A stretch of 64,000 bases of DNA from Oxalobacteraceae bacterium (lineage in GTDB: Bacteria > Pseudomonadota > Gammaproteobacteria > Burkholderiales > Burkholderiaceae_D), in NCBI GenBank assembly GCA_947448025.1, contig CANFLV010000002.1:106800-170799 (forward strand). Reading direction: 5' to 3'. Position numbers and translations under genes: made by a program. Each line of letters opens with the position of its first letter. Position 1 is the stretch's first letter. The notes under the pieces are model-generated. The model was not told the DNA's origin, ran no database searches, and saw only the letters and a program-made list of their open reading frames with translations. This document shows positions 1 to 10,507 of the stretch, in pieces.

Positions 1-2
1 GT

Positions 3-434
3 CACGCACGGCTTGGGATATTTCGGGTGCCGGGGATTTATGCGGCGGATCGTCTGCCGCTGGAGCGTTTGCAAAAGGGCACCCCGGCCTTGGCAGAGGT
101 GGATGATGTCTACACGAATCACATCCATGCCGATGATCTGGCGCGCATCATTGCACTGGCCTTGTTCCGCATGCAGGGCGGGCGCGTCTTCAATACCGTG
201 GATGACACCGACATGAAAATGGCCACTTATTTCGACGTGGTCGCGGATGCCTACAATCTCCCGCATCCGCCGCGTTTGCCGCGCGCGGCACTGCGTGAAA
301 TCGTGTCGCCGATGCTGCTGTCGTTCATGTCGGAGTCGCGGCGGATTGCCAATGGGCGCATGAAGGCTGAGCTTGGGGTGCGGCTGGCATATCCGACGGT
401 GGGCGATTTTCTTGGCAGCTTAGTGGCGCGTTGA
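3..434 (+). CDS. SDR/NAD-dependent epimerase family protein, C-terminal part (5' truncated by window edge)
   Basis: Frame is open from the window start (RLGIFRVPGIYAADRLPLERL...VDDVYTNHIHADDLA...), typical of YeeZ-like SDR epimerases; stop at 434. Confidence 0.75.
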   Translation, partial: HARLGIFRVPGIYAADRLPLERLQKGTPALAEVDDVYTNHIHADDLARIIALALFRMQGGRVFNTVDDTDMKMATYFDVVADAYNLPHPPRLPRAALREIVSPMLLSFMSESRRIANGRMKAELGVRLAYPTVGDFLGSLVAR

Positions 435-487
435 TGGCAGGACGCGGCGCAAGAGTTCGCGCCGCCTACCTGAAATCCACCGCCGCA

Positions 488-2296
488 CTAAAACAAGGCC
501 GCCGTCACTTTCAAAACTTCTTCTACTGTCGTCACGCCTTCGATAATTTTCATCGCGCCAGCCACGCGTAGCGGCTTCATACCATCGGCGATGCTTTGCG
601 CGCGCAAATTCTCAAGGTTTGCCTGCGGCTCGATCAGTTTTGAAAACGGCTGCGTCACGCTCAACAATTCATACAGTCCCGTGCGTCCCTTGTAGCCGGT
701 CATCCTGCACTCGGGACAGCCAACCGGGCGATAGACACTGACAGGTTTGGCCAGTTTCCGGCCACCCGTAATGCCAGCCCACACGTCGTCATCAAGTTGC
801 CCGCCGGGCGCCTTGCAATGCACACAAAGCGTACGCACAAGTCGCTGCGCCATGATGCCCACCAGCGTGCTCTCGAGCAGGTAATGCGGCACGCCCAGTT
901 CGAGCAGGCGCATGATCGAACTCGGCGCATCATTGGTATGCAGGGTTGACAGCACAAGGTGGCCGGTCAGCGCCGCCTGTATCGCCATTTGCGCCGTAGG
1001 CAAGTCGCGGATTTCGCCGATCATGATAATGTCCGGGTCTTGCCGCATCAGCGCGCGCACGCCATCGGCAAAGGACAGGTCGATGCCGTGCTGGACCTGC
1101 ATCTGGTTGAACGAGGCTTCGACCATTTCGATCGGATCTTCGACGGTGCAGACATTGACTTCGGATGTGGCCAGCGACTTCAGCGTCGTGTACAGCGTGG
1201 TGGTCTTGCCGGAGCCGGTCGGACCCGTCACGAGGATGATGCCGTAGGGACGCGCGGTGAGCGCATCCCAGCGTTTCGCGTCATCCTCGGGGAAGCCGAG
1301 TTCGGGCAGGGTCTTAACGACGACTTCGGGATCGAAAATACGCATCACGAGTTTTTCGCCGAAGGCGGTCGGCAGGGTCGACAGGCGCAATTCGATTTCC
1401 TGGCCGCCTTGTGTTCGGGTCTTGATGCGGCCATCGAGAGGGCGGCGTTTTTCGATCACGTCCATGCGCCCGAGCAGCTTGATGCGCGCGGTCATGGCGA
1501 TCATGACGCTGACCGGCACCTGATACACCTGATGCAGCACGCCATCAATGCGGAAACGGATCAGGCCGACGTCGCGCTTGGGTTCGAGATGGATGTCCGA
1601 GGCGCGCTGGTCAAATGCATATTGCCAGAGCCAGTCGACGATATTGATGATGTGCTGGTCGTTGGCATCGACTTGCCGGTTACTTGCGCCGAGCTCGACG
1701 AGCTGCTCGAAATTATTGCGCAGCGAGACATCCTGGCTACCGGATTTGTGCGCACCCTTGATTGATTTTGCGAGCGAAAAAAACTGCGTCGTGTACTGCG
1801 CAATCTCGAGCGGATTGGCAATGACGAGCATGACGCGGCGGCGCGACATGCGTGCAATTTCCGCTTCCCAACCAGTTACGCCGGGGTCGGCAGTGGCCAC
1901 GACGAGCTCGGTGTCGGTCAATTCTATCGGCAAGATCTTGAAGCGCGCGGCATAAGTCGCCGACATCACATCGGCGACTTTGGTGAAGTCGATCTTGAGC
2001 GGATTGATACGCATGAAGGGTAACTCGAGTTTGCCCGCCATCCATTCGGTGAGCCAGTCGAGCGTGAGTTGCCGGTGCGGCGGGACAATGGATTTGAGCT
2101 TGCATTGCGCGATCGCCGTCAACGGATGCATGCTGCTGCCGGCATGCTCGTACAGGTCTTGCGCGTGCGTGTAATGGCTCTTGATATCGGCCTTTGCGAG
2201 CACGCCATCGATCAGTAGCCACTTGAACAATTGCGGCAAATCGATCGCCGCTGGCGCTGCTTTTTTCATGGCGATGTCAGGTGTCGGACTGGTCAT
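488..2296 (-). CDS. GspE/PilB-type secretion/pilus assembly ATPase
   Basis: Walker A GPTGSGKTTTLY, LMRQDPDIIMIGEIRD, HLVLSTLHTNDA, and CxxC pairs in the C-terminal zinc region. Confidence 0.92.
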   Translation of the reverse strand: MTSPTPDIAMKKAAPAAIDLPQLFKWLLIDGVLAKADIKSHYTHAQDLYEHAGSSMHPLTAIAQCKLKSIVPPHRQLTLDWLTEWMAGKLELPFMRINPLKIDFTKVADVMSATYAARFKILPIELTDTELVVATADPGVTGWEAEIARMSRRRVMLVIANPLEIAQYTTQFFSLAKSIKGAHKSGSQDVSLRNNFEQLVELGASNRQVDANDQHIINIVDWLWQYAFDQRASDIHLEPKRDVGLIRFRIDGVLHQVYQVPVSVMIAMTARIKLLGRMDVIEKRRPLDGRIKTRTQGGQEIELRLSTLPTAFGEKLVMRIFDPEVVVKTLPELGFPEDDAKRWDALTARPYGIILVTGPTGSGKTTTLYTTLKSLATSEVNVCTVEDPIEMVEASFNQMQVQHGIDLSFADGVRALMRQDPDIIMIGEIRDLPTAQMAIQAALTGHLVLSTLHTNDAPSSIMRLLELGVPHYLLESTLVGIMAQRLVRTLCVHCKAPGGQLDDDVWAGITGGRKLAKPVSVYRPVGCPECRMTGYKGRTGLYELLSVTQPFSKLIEPQANLENLRAQSIADGMKPLRVAGAMKIIEGVTTVEEVLKVTAALF

Positions 2297-2341
2297 GCTG
2301 ACTAGCCTAACAGCTGACGCCCGATATTGTAAGCGAGTGTT

Positions 2342-3205
2342 TTATTTGGTTTGCAAACCTTTGATCCACGCCTTTGTCGGCAATTTTGTAGTAGCCGTGA
2401 TCTGCGCCGCCCGTGCCGACAGCGCCGGGAAATCCAGCGTGCGGGGCTGGTTAAATGCGAGCGCCACGACATTGCCTTCGTGGACTTCCGGCAGGCACAG
2501 CACCTGCGCAAAGGCAAAGCGCATCGCCTTCAAGTTTTTAATGTAACTCGGATGGTCGCCAAACAGATTCACCGTCATCACGCCCTCGGGCTTCAGGCAA
2601 GCCGCGCAAGCGACATAAAACTCCGCCGAATCGAGTACCGGTCCGCGCGCCGTTGCGTCATATAAATCAACTTGCAGTGCGTCCAGCGTGCCATGGTGGG
2701 CCGCGTCATTGACGTAATCGAGCGCATCCATTTCGACGACCGACAGGCGTTCATCATTGGGCGGCAGCTTGAACATCGATTCGCAGACCGTGATCACGGA
2801 GGCATTGAGTTCAACGGCGGTGACGCGCGCTTGCGGAAACTGGCGATAGCAGAACTTCGTCAGCGCGCCGGTACCCAGGCCAAGCTGGGCGATATTTTCC
2901 GGTGTCTCGACGAACAGCATCCAGGCCATCATCTGCTGCGCGTATTCGAGTTCGATGGCGTCGGGTTTGCGGATGCGCATGGCGCCTTGCACCCATTCGC
3001 TGCCGAAATGCAGGAAACGCACACCATCCTGTTCGGACAGGGTCACTGGTGCGAATTTGACTTTGCGCGGAGTTTTGACGGCTGCCGCGCTACGTTTTTC
3101 AGCTAATTTTGCGGCCCGTTTCGGCGGCGCTTCGTCGTCATGGTCCTTGCCGGGACCGGCCTTGGTATTGGCCTGGGCTTCGATCGATTTTCGTTTGATA
3201 AGCAT
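2342..3205 (-). CDS. Spermidine synthase-like methyltransferase
   Basis: SAM-binding QLGLGTGALTKFCYRQFP; VELNASVITVC; DALQVDLYDA; similar to SpeE-fold methyltransferases. Confidence 0.75.
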   Translation of the reverse strand: MLIKRKSIEAQANTKAGPGKDHDDEAPPKRAAKLAEKRSAAAVKTPRKVKFAPVTLSEQDGVRFLHFGSEWVQGAMRIRKPDAIELEYAQQMMAWMLFVETPENIAQLGLGTGALTKFCYRQFPQARVTAVELNASVITVCESMFKLPPNDERLSVVEMDALDYVNDAAHHGTLDALQVDLYDATARGPVLDSAEFYVACAACLKPEGVMTVNLFGDHPSYIKNLKAMRFAFAQVLCLPEVHEGNVVALAFNQPRTLDFPALSARAAQITATTKLPTKAWIKGLQTK

Positions 3206-3366
3206 CGTGGTGATTCACATTGTTGATTTCGAAAGAGATTCTCTAAGGAACTTCTCGGGATAAATCGGGGTCTGTTTGAGGCATCTTTCTCGCGCGGCAA
3301 CGCAGACATACTTTGAAGCGGCGGCTTTGCGTGAGGACGCTTTTTCATATTTTTCAGGAGTCTACA

Positions 3367-4260
3367 TTGAATCGTGCAGCCTATCCCTTCATCTTGTCCA
3401 GTTCACTCATGCTCATGGCCTGCGGCGGCGCTAGTGATGACAGTAGCACGGCAGCCAATTTGCCCAAGCAGTTAGCCGGGCAGCAGACCAGTGCGGTGGC
3501 CGCGCCGATGTCATCATCGACTGCCGGGACGGCTGAAGCGCAGGCAGATGCTGCTGCCGAATCGACTGCGCTGTCGGTGGCGTCGACTGTGATCACGCTG
3601 CCAGCGTCGGCTACAGCGGCGCCAGTGGAGGCGATGCCGCTTCCCGTCGCGCCAGCCTTGGCCGCGACGACGACCTTGGTGACGACTGCGCCAGTCGTGG
3701 TGAGTACACCGATAATCAGTGCGCCGATAACGACGCCGCCGATAGCGAGTACACCGACCACAACGACACCCATCGTCACGACGGCTTCGATGCCGCCTCC
3801 AGCCGCGACCGTGACCCTGTTATCCGCCGAACAAACCTGTAACCAGACCGACTTTCAACGCACGATCACGAACCTGATCAATCAGGCACGCGCCAGTAAC
3901 CAGATGTGCGGTACCACGAGCTATCCTGCGGTTGCGCCCCTGGCATGGAATACGAAATTGTTCAATGCCGCCGCCGGGCATTCAGCCGACATGGCATCGC
4001 AAAATTATTTTTCACATACGAGTCTCGACGGTCGCACGCCGGGACAGCGCATGACGAACGCCGGCTACAACTGGAGCAGCTATGGTGAAAATATCGCCAT
4101 GGGTCAGAGCTCGATCGCCAGCGTGATGGACACCTGGATGAAAAGTGCCGGTCATTGCGCCAACATCATGAATGCCCGCCTGACTGAAGTCGCGGTGGCC
4201 TGCGTGAAGAATTCCAGCTCACGAAATTACTGGACGATGGATCTGGGGCGTCCGCGTTGA
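3367..4260 (+). CDS. CAP/SCP-like (PR-1) domain lipoprotein with Thr/Pro/Ala-rich linker
   Basis: TTG start after CAGGAG; lipobox-like LMLMACGG; CAP motifs LAWNTKLFNAAAGHSADMA, FSHTSLDGRTPGQRMTNAGY, GENIAMG. Confidence 0.85.
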   Translation: MNRAAYPFILSSSLMLMACGGASDDSSTAANLPKQLAGQQTSAVAAPMSSSTAGTAEAQADAAAESTALSVASTVITLPASATAAPVEAMPLPVAPALAATTTLVTTAPVVVSTPIISAPITTPPIASTPTTTTPIVTTASMPPPAATVTLLSAEQTCNQTDFQRTITNLINQARASNQMCGTTSYPAVAPLAWNTKLFNAAAGHSADMASQNYFSHTSLDGRTPGQRMTNAGYNWSSYGENIAMGQSSIASVMDTWMKSAGHCANIMNARLTEVAVACVKNSSSRNYWTMDLGRPR

Positions 4261-4276
4261 ACGCTGTGAACTAAAG

Positions 4277-4311
4277 GCTGGTCGAAGCGCAGCGATATCG
4301 CAACGACCAGC
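4277..4311. terminator. Hairpin between convergent genes, possible terminator (no T-tract)
   Basis: GCTGGTCG...CGACCAGC perfect 8-bp stem with internal GCGATATCGC palindrome. Confidence 0.3.
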
Positions 4312-4320
4312 ATCATCACA

Positions 4321-6495
4321 TCAAGCGTGTTTGAGACTCTGGTGCTTCAAAGGCAGGTCACGAATGCGCTTACCTGTCGCTGCAAAAATCGCATTCAACA
4401 CGGCCGGCGCGGCGACCGCGATCGTCGGCTCACCTACGCCGCCCCAGAACCCGCCCGACGGCATGGTGATCGTCTCCACTGCCGGCATGTCGACCATCTT
4501 GAAGACCGGGTAAGTCGTGAAATTATCCTGCTCCATCTGGCCATCCTTGAGCGTGCATTCGCCAAACAGCGCCGCTGACAAACCATAGGCAAACGAGCCT
4601 TCGACCTGCGCCTCGATCTGCTGCGGATTGACGGCATGACCCGGATCGGTCGCGGCGATGATACGGTGGATTTTCAAAACGCCTGCCTTGGACACGGACA
4701 CTTCGGCACAGGCCGCGACATAACTGCCATAGCCCATCATCTGCGCCAGACCACGGAAGACGCCCTTGGCCGGCGGCTTGTCCCAGCCAGCGCGTTCGGC
4801 GACCGCGTTCAGTACCGCCAGATGTTTCGGATGCGCCTGCATGAGCTTGCGCCGCAGCTTCAGCGGATCCTGTTTCGTCGCATGGGCGATTTCATCAATG
4901 AAGCATTCGAGGTAAATCGCATTCTGGTTCAGGTTCACGCCGCGCCAGAAACCCGGCGGCACATGCGTATTGCGCATCGCATGGTCGACCAGGATGTGCG
5001 GGAAGGTATAGCCGATCGCCGCTTCCGGTCCTGAGGCATTCAAGCCCTGGAACACTGCCGGGTCCTTGCCCGTGGTGCGTCCCATGCCGGCCAAAATCGA
5101 TTGCCCGGAAATGCGCATGTGCACACCGGTGATTTCGCCCTTGGCATCGAGACCAGCGCTGAGTTTGCATTGCGTGATCGGATGATACAGGCCATGCAGC
5201 ATGTCTTCTTCGCGCGACCAGAGCAGTTTGACTGGCGTGCCCGGGATCGCTTTGGCGATCAGGACCGCCTGCGTGACCCAGTCGTGGACTGAGCCGCGAC
5301 GCCCGAAGCCACCGCCGAGATGTAATTTATAGACTTCGCATTGTTCGATCGGCAGGCCGGCGGCTTTCGCGGCGACGGTCAGCGCTTCCTCGCCATTTTG
5401 CGTCGGCGTCCAGACTTCACAGCGATCGGGCGTCCATTTCGCCGTGGCGTTCATGGTCTCCATCGTGGCGTGTGCCTGGTAGGGATAGGAATACACGGCG
5501 TCGATCTTGCGCGCCGATGCGGCGATGGCGGCGCGGGCGTCGCCCTGTTCATTGCCGACGTAAGCCTCGCTGGCGTCGAGGCCGGCTTTGAGGATGGTCG
5601 CGATGCTGGCGCTGGAAACGTTCTGGTTCGGGCCCTTGTCCCAAACGATGGGCAGCGCATCGAGCGCCGATTTGGCGCGCCACCAGGTCGTGGCGATCAC
5701 GGCCACGGCATTGTCGCCGACCTGCATGACTTTGATGATGCCGGCGCGCTGTTCGATCGCCGCGGCGTTAAAGCCCTTGATCTTGCCACCGAAGACAGGG
5801 CAAGCCTTGATCGCGGCATTCAACATGCCCGGCAGTTTGATATCGCTGCCGTAAATTTGGGCACCGGTGGTCTTGTCGACGGTGTCGAGTCGCGCGAGAC
5901 GTTTGCCGGCAATGCGCCAGTCTTTCGGGTCCTTCAGAGCGACCGTCGCTGGCGGCGTGAGTTTCGCAGCCGCGTCGGCAACCTTGCCGTAAGTCGTGGT
6001 CTTGCCGGTCGGCGTGTGCGTGATGACGCTGTTGGCGGCACGGCATTCGGCGACAGGTACTTGCCACATATTGGCGGCAGCCTGTGCCAGCAGGATGCGC
6101 GCCGTGGCGCCGCCCTTCCTCACATAATCGTGCGAGGCGCGGATTCCGCGACTGCCGCCGGTGGCAAAGCTGCCCCAGACCTGTTTGCGCGCGTGGCTCT
6201 GGCCCGGCGTCGGATATTCAGTCGTGACCTTGGACCAGTCGGCATCGAGTTCTTCCGCCACCAGCTGCGCCAGTCCGGTGAGCGTACCCTGGCCCATTTC
6301 CGAGCGGGCGATGCGGATGATGATGGTGTCGTCGGGCTTGACCACGACCCAGGCATTGAGCTCGTCAGACGGACTGGCTGCGGCATCGGCCAGCGGAATA
6401 TGAAAGCCGAATACGAGACCGCCAGCAGCGGCGAGCGAGGTGCCCAGAAAGGCGCGGCGCGATGGATTCGGCGCTGTCGATTTAGTCTGGCTCAT
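4321..6495 (-). CDS. Xanthine dehydrogenase-family molybdopterin-binding subunit (isoquinoline 1-oxidoreductase beta-like, IorB)
   Basis: Tat signal [53 protein letters not shown]. Confidence 0.9.
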   Translation of the reverse strand: MSQTKSTAPNPSRRAFLGTSLAAAGGLVFGFHIPLADAAASPSDELNAWVVVKPDDTIIIRIARSEMGQGTLTGLAQLVAEELDADWSKVTTEYPTPGQSHARKQVWGSFATGGSRGIRASHDYVRKGGATARILLAQAAANMWQVPVAECRAANSVITHTPTGKTTTYGKVADAAAKLTPPATVALKDPKDWRIAGKRLARLDTVDKTTGAQIYGSDIKLPGMLNAAIKACPVFGGKIKGFNAAAIEQRAGIIKVMQVGDNAVAVIATTWWRAKSALDALPIVWDKGPNQNVSSASIATILKAGLDASEAYVGNEQGDARAAIAASARKIDAVYSYPYQAHATMETMNATAKWTPDRCEVWTPTQNGEEALTVAAKAAGLPIEQCEVYKLHLGGGFGRRGSVHDWVTQAVLIAKAIPGTPVKLLWSREEDMLHGLYHPITQCKLSAGLDAKGEITGVHMRISGQSILAGMGRTTGKDPAVFQGLNASGPEAAIGYTFPHILVDHAMRNTHVPPGFWRGVNLNQNAIYLECFIDEIAHATKQDPLKLRRKLMQAHPKHLAVLNAVAERAGWDKPPAKGVFRGLAQMMGYGSYVAACAEVSVSKAGVLKIHRIIAATDPGHAVNPQQIEAQVEGSFAYGLSAALFGECTLKDGQMEQDNFTTYPVFKMVDMPAVETITMPSGGFWGGVGEPTIAVAAPAVLNAIFAATGKRIRDLPLKHQSLKHA

Positions 6496-6995
6496 GTAGT
6501 GCTCCCGTCGACATGCGTGATCGAAAGGCCGGCGCGCTTCGTATCGCCGCCTTTGGCCACGACTTTGATCGCTGCACGGATGCGGTTATAGGTGCCGCAG
6601 CGGCAGATATTTGTCATTGCGGTATCGATGTCCTGATCGGACGGATTCGGTTTGGTCTTCAGCAGCGCCACGGCGGCCATGATCATGCCGCTCTGGCAGT
6701 AGCCGCATTGCGGGACATCGAGCGCAGCCCAGGCTTTTTGCACGGGATGGCTGCCGTTCGGCGACAGGCCTTCGATGGTGACGATTTTTTCAGTGGCCTT
6801 GACGGTGGCGGCGGGGCGCACACAGCTGCGCGTCGGTACGCCATCGATATGCACGGTGCAGGCGCCGCATTGCGCTACGCCACAGCCGTATTTGGTGCCG
6901 GTCAGCCCGAGCTGCTCGCGCAGCACCCACAGCAGCGGCGTATCGTCCTCTGCTTCGAATTCGCGCATGCTGCCGTTCACGTTCAATGTCGCCAT
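6492..6995 (-). CDS. (2Fe-2S)-binding protein, IorA-like small subunit
   Basis: [36 protein letters not shown]; start chosen at MATLNVNGS; overlaps the IorB start. Confidence 0.92.
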   Translation of the reverse strand: MATLNVNGSMREFEAEDDTPLLWVLREQLGLTGTKYGCGVAQCGACTVHIDGVPTRSCVRPAATVKATEKIVTIEGLSPNGSHPVQKAWAALDVPQCGYCQSGMIMAAVALLKTKPNPSDQDIDTAMTNICRCGTYNRIRAAIKVVAKGGDTKRAGLSITHVDGSTT

Positions 6996-7119
6996 CGCTT
7001 CGTCTCCTGAATTTGGAATCATTATTAAATGCCCCCGTATATTACTTGGACTCGCCGCAGCCTGCAGGGCGCCCACGATGTAGAATCCGTTCCTTCTCAG
7101 TCCCTAAGCTGACTACGCC

Positions 7120-8322
7120 ATGCATCCCGACGCCCTGCACGCTACGCCCGCCTTCGACGCGGCGCCCGATCCGCTCTGGCAGCATCAGCTCAGCCTGCTG
7201 ATGGAATCGACTGGCGAAGGCATCTTCGGCATCGACCTTGATGGCAATTGCATGTTTGTCAATCGTGCCGCAGCGCGCATGATCGGTTACGAGCCGGCAG
7301 AGATGCACGGCAAAAACATGCACGCCTTGACGCACCATTCGCATGCCGACGGCTCGTCCTACCCGGATACCGCCTGCCATATCTACAATGCCTTCCGGCG
7401 CGGCCTGCCGTGCCGCATCGACACGGAAGTTTTCTGGCGCCGCGACCAGTCCTCGTTTGCGGTCGAATACTCGAGCTATCCGATCATGGAAGGCCAGCAG
7501 GTACGCGGCGCGGTCATCACCTTCACCGACATCACCGAGCGCAAACGCGCCGCCGATGCGCTGCAAAAAGCCAAGGATGGACTCGAGCTGCGCGTGGCCG
7601 AACGCACGGCCGAGCTGTCGGCGGCGCTGGTGCAGCTGCGCGAACTGTCGGCGTATCTGGACAAGGTGCGCGAGGATGAGCGCACGCGTATCGCCCGCGA
7701 AGTGCACGACGAACTCGGCAGCCTGCTGGTGGCGCTCAAAATGGATGTGAACTGGCTCGATAAACGTTTATCCGAACAGGGCGCGCGCAGCACCGAAGAA
7801 GCCGAAACTGTGCGCGGCACGCTGCGCAGCAAATGCCGGCACATGAGCGGCATGATAGAAACCGCGGTCGACAATGTCGGACGCATCATCACCGACCTGC
7901 GCCCGAGCATCTTCGATCATCAGGGTTTATGGGCCGCGCTCGAATGGCAGGCGCAGGAATTCGTGCAATCGGCCGAACTCGCGCTGGACTGGGACATGCA
8001 GGTCGAGCCTGACGTGGAGCTGCCAGAAGCCAGCGCGATGGCGGTCTTCCGCATATTCCAGGAAATGCTCAGCAATGTCGGCCGCCATGCGCAGGCCAAC
8101 GCGATTCGCATCCGCATCAGTGCGGACCACAGCGTCTTGCAGCTGACTGTCGCCGACAATGGCATCGGCGCCAGCGCGGCCGCGTTTGAAGCAGCGACGT
8201 CCTATGGCGTCATGGGCATGCGCGAACGTGCGCGACATTTCGGCGGGCAAATTACCATTGTCAGCGCATCCGGACACGGTTCGGAATTTTCATTACACCT
8301 GCCTTTGGAGCACACCGCATGA
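7120..8322 (+). CDS. PAS-domain sensor histidine kinase (NarX/DesK-type HisKA_3)
   Basis: PAS core plus DERTRIAREVHDELGSLLVALKMD H-box and C-terminal HATPase; ends overlapping the response regulator start. Confidence 0.92.
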   Translation: MHPDALHATPAFDAAPDPLWQHQLSLLMESTGEGIFGIDLDGNCMFVNRAAARMIGYEPAEMHGKNMHALTHHSHADGSSYPDTACHIYNAFRRGLPCRIDTEVFWRRDQSSFAVEYSSYPIMEGQQVRGAVITFTDITERKRAADALQKAKDGLELRVAERTAELSAALVQLRELSAYLDKVREDERTRIAREVHDELGSLLVALKMDVNWLDKRLSEQGARSTEEAETVRGTLRSKCRHMSGMIETAVDNVGRIITDLRPSIFDHQGLWAALEWQAQEFVQSAELALDWDMQVEPDVELPEASAMAVFRIFQEMLSNVGRHAQANAIRIRISADHSVLQLTVADNGIGASAAAFEAATSYGVMGMRERARHFGGQITIVSASGHGSEFSLHLPLEHTA

Positions 8323-8981
8323 CGATCAGAATATGCATCGCCGACGATCATCGTATCGTGCGTGAAGGCTTGAAACAGGTCTTGGCGGATGCGCCGGAAA
8401 TGCAGGTCGTCGCCGAGGCGCAGGATGGCAATGAGGTCATCGCGCGCGTGCAGCAGTTGATGGATGGCGAAGGGCTCGATCTCGTTTTACTCGACATCGC
8501 CATGCCGGAGCGCGATGGCCTCGATGTTTTGCAACAGCTGCGCAAGACCTGGCCGGCCTTGCCTGTGCTGATGCTCAGTACTTATCCCGAAAAGCAGTAT
8601 GCGGTACGCTGCATCAAGCTCGGTGCAGCCGGTTATCTCAGCAAGAGCGCGGACCCCGACGACATGATCGCCGCTGTGCGCAAGGTCGCCGCCGGTGGCC
8701 GCTATGTCACACCGGCCACGGCCGAAGCGCTGGCGAGCGCGATCGGCCATGCACCCGGAAAGGGCACGGCTACGCCCGACGCGCTGTCGCATCGCGAGCA
8801 TCAGGTATTCCGCCTGCTCGTTTCCGGTCACACGGTGAGCGAAATTGGTGCGCAGCTCGGACTCGCGCCGAACACGGTCAGTACCTACCGTGCGCGCATC
8901 CTCGAAAAGACCGGTGCAAAAAATGATGTGGCGCTGGCACTCTATGCCGAACGCAGCGCAAAATCAGCGGCGACCGATTGA
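8319..8981 (+). CDS. NarL/FixJ-family (LuxR HTH) response regulator
   Basis: REC (IADDHRIVREGLKQVL, LVLLDIAMP) plus LSHREHQVFRLLVSGHTVSEIGAQLGLAPNTVSTYRARILEKTG. Confidence 0.95.
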   Translation: MTIRICIADDHRIVREGLKQVLADAPEMQVVAEAQDGNEVIARVQQLMDGEGLDLVLLDIAMPERDGLDVLQQLRKTWPALPVLMLSTYPEKQYAVRCIKLGAAGYLSKSADPDDMIAAVRKVAAGGRYVTPATAEALASAIGHAPGKGTATPDALSHREHQVFRLLVSGHTVSEIGAQLGLAPNTVSTYRARILEKTGAKNDVALALYAERSAKSAATD

Positions 8982-9005
8982 AGCCTTACAAGCCTTGTAG
9001 GGCTT
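8981..9005. promoter_or_regulatory. 25-bp near-perfect dyad upstream of the cyanate/nitrate-type transporter genes (operator or hairpin candidate)
   Basis: AAGCCTTACAAG-C-CTTGTAGGGCTT; one mismatch (T:G). Confidence 0.4.
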
Positions 9006-9118
9006 CCCCTACATGACCTAGAGTCGCGCCCTGCGATTTGCATGAGCGGGGCTGTTTTGAGCCAATCGGGCACGCCGCTTGCAACAGTGACTGCATCTTC
9101 CACTTAAGGGTGCACGTC

Positions 9119-10507
9119 ATGTCCAAAAAGCCTGAAACCGGTTCCACGTCCTACTATGCGCCTTACGATGCTGATCGCTCGCTGATGCTGCGTTGCGGCT
9201 GCGGCCAGGACCATGCACCACAAGAGCACAACACCGCAGTAGCAAATAGCAGCGAGCAGATGTCGCATGATTTCATCGAGGCCGCGATGGTCAAGGCGCT
9301 GTTCCCGGTCGATAGCGTGCGGCGCAATCTGCTGCGCGCCGTCGGCGCCGGCACCCTGCGCGCCGCGATCGCTTCCGTCTTGCCGATCAGCGCCATGCAG
9401 GCGATGGCCGCCGATAAAAATTCGCTCGAAAAGACCGAGCTGAAAGTCGGCTTCATCGCCATCACGTGTGCCGCGCCGCTGATCATGGCCGACCCACTCG
9501 GTTTCTACAAGCGCGAAGGCTTGAAGGTCCAGCTCAACAAGACGGCAGGCTGGGCGCTCATTCGCGACAAAATGGTCAACAAGGAGCATGACGCCTCGCA
9601 TTTCCTCTCGCCGATGCCGCTGGCCATGACCATGGGGCTGGGTTCGCCCCAGATCAACATGAATGTCGCCAGCATCCAGAACACGAATGGCCAGGCGATC
9701 ACGCTGCACATGAAGCACAAGGACAGACGCGATCCGAAATCCTGGAAGGGTTTCAAATTTGCCGTACCGTTCGAGTACAGCATGCATAACTTCCTGCTGC
9801 GTTACTACCTCGCCGAGCATGGCCTGAACCCGGACACCGATGTGCAGATTCGTGTCACGCCACCGCCGGAAATGGTCGCGAACCTGCGCGCCGGGAATAT
9901 CGATGGCTTCCTCGGACCTGACCCGTTCAACCAGCGCGCGGTGTATGACGAGGTCGGATTCATCCACATCCTGTCCAAGGAAATCTGGGATGGCCATCCG
10001 TGCTGCGCCTTCGGTGTCAGCGATGAATTCATCAAGCAGAACCCGAATACCTTCGCCGCGCTGTATCGCTCGGTGCTGTCGGCGTCCTTCATGGCCAGCC
10101 AGGCCAAGGACCGCGAACTGATCGCCAAGATCATCGCACCGACGCAATACCTGAACCAGCCGGAAGCGGTGCTGAACCAGGTCTTGACGGGCAAATTCGC
10201 CGATGGCTTGGGCAATATCCGTACCGTGCCGGACCGTGCGAACTTCGATCCGATGCCATGGCAGAGCATGGCCGTCTGGATGCTGACGCAAATGAAACGC
10301 TGGGGCTACATCAAGGGCGACGTCAATTACAAACAGATCGCCGAAAAGGTCTTCCTGCTGACCGACGCGAAGAAGCAAATGGCGCTGGCCGGCTTCAAAC
10401 CGGAAGCGGGCGCGTACAAGAAGTTCAAGGTCATGGGCAAGGAATTCGATCCCGCCAAGCCTGAGGAATACGTCAAGAGCTTCGCCATCAGCAAGACGGC
10501 GGCCTGA
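9119..10507 (+). CDS. CmpA/NrtA-family ABC transporter substrate-binding protein (probable cyanate/nitrate-type)
   Basis: KTELKVGFIAITCAAPLIMADPLGFYKREGLKVQLNKTAGW; FLGPDPFNQRAVY; ATG 9119 is a plausible start. Confidence 0.9.
   Translation: MSKKPETGSTSYYAPYDADRSLMLRCGCGQDHAPQEHNTAVANSSEQMSHDFIEAAMVKALFPVDSVRRNLLRAVGAGTLRAAIASVLPISAMQAMAADKNSLEKTELKVGFIAITCAAPLIMADPLGFYKREGLKVQLNKTAGWALIRDKMVNKEHDASHFLSPMPLAMTMGLGSPQINMNVASIQNTNGQAITLHMKHKDRRDPKSWKGFKFAVPFEYSMHNFLLRYYLAEHGLNPDTDVQIRVTPPPEMVANLRAGNIDGFLGPDPFNQRAVYDEVGFIHILSKEIWDGHPCCAFGVSDEFIKQNPNTFAALYRSVLSASFMASQAKDRELIAKIIAPTQYLNQPEAVLNQVLTGKFADGLGNIRTVPDRANFDPMPWQSMAVWMLTQMKRWGYIKGDVNYKQIAEKVFLLTDAKKQMALAGFKPEAGAYKKFKVMGKEFDPAKPEEYVKSFAISKTAA

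Noticed and set aside
5341-6591. 416-aa plus-strand ORF opposite the molybdopterin oxidoreductase
   Set aside because: Arg/Gly/Asp-rich shadow composition and fully overlaps a well supported gene.
4321-6995. IorAB pair as a novel three-component dehydrogenase
   Set aside because: Only the usual two subunits are present and no cytochrome subunit is adjacent; an ordinary xanthine dehydrogenase-family pair.
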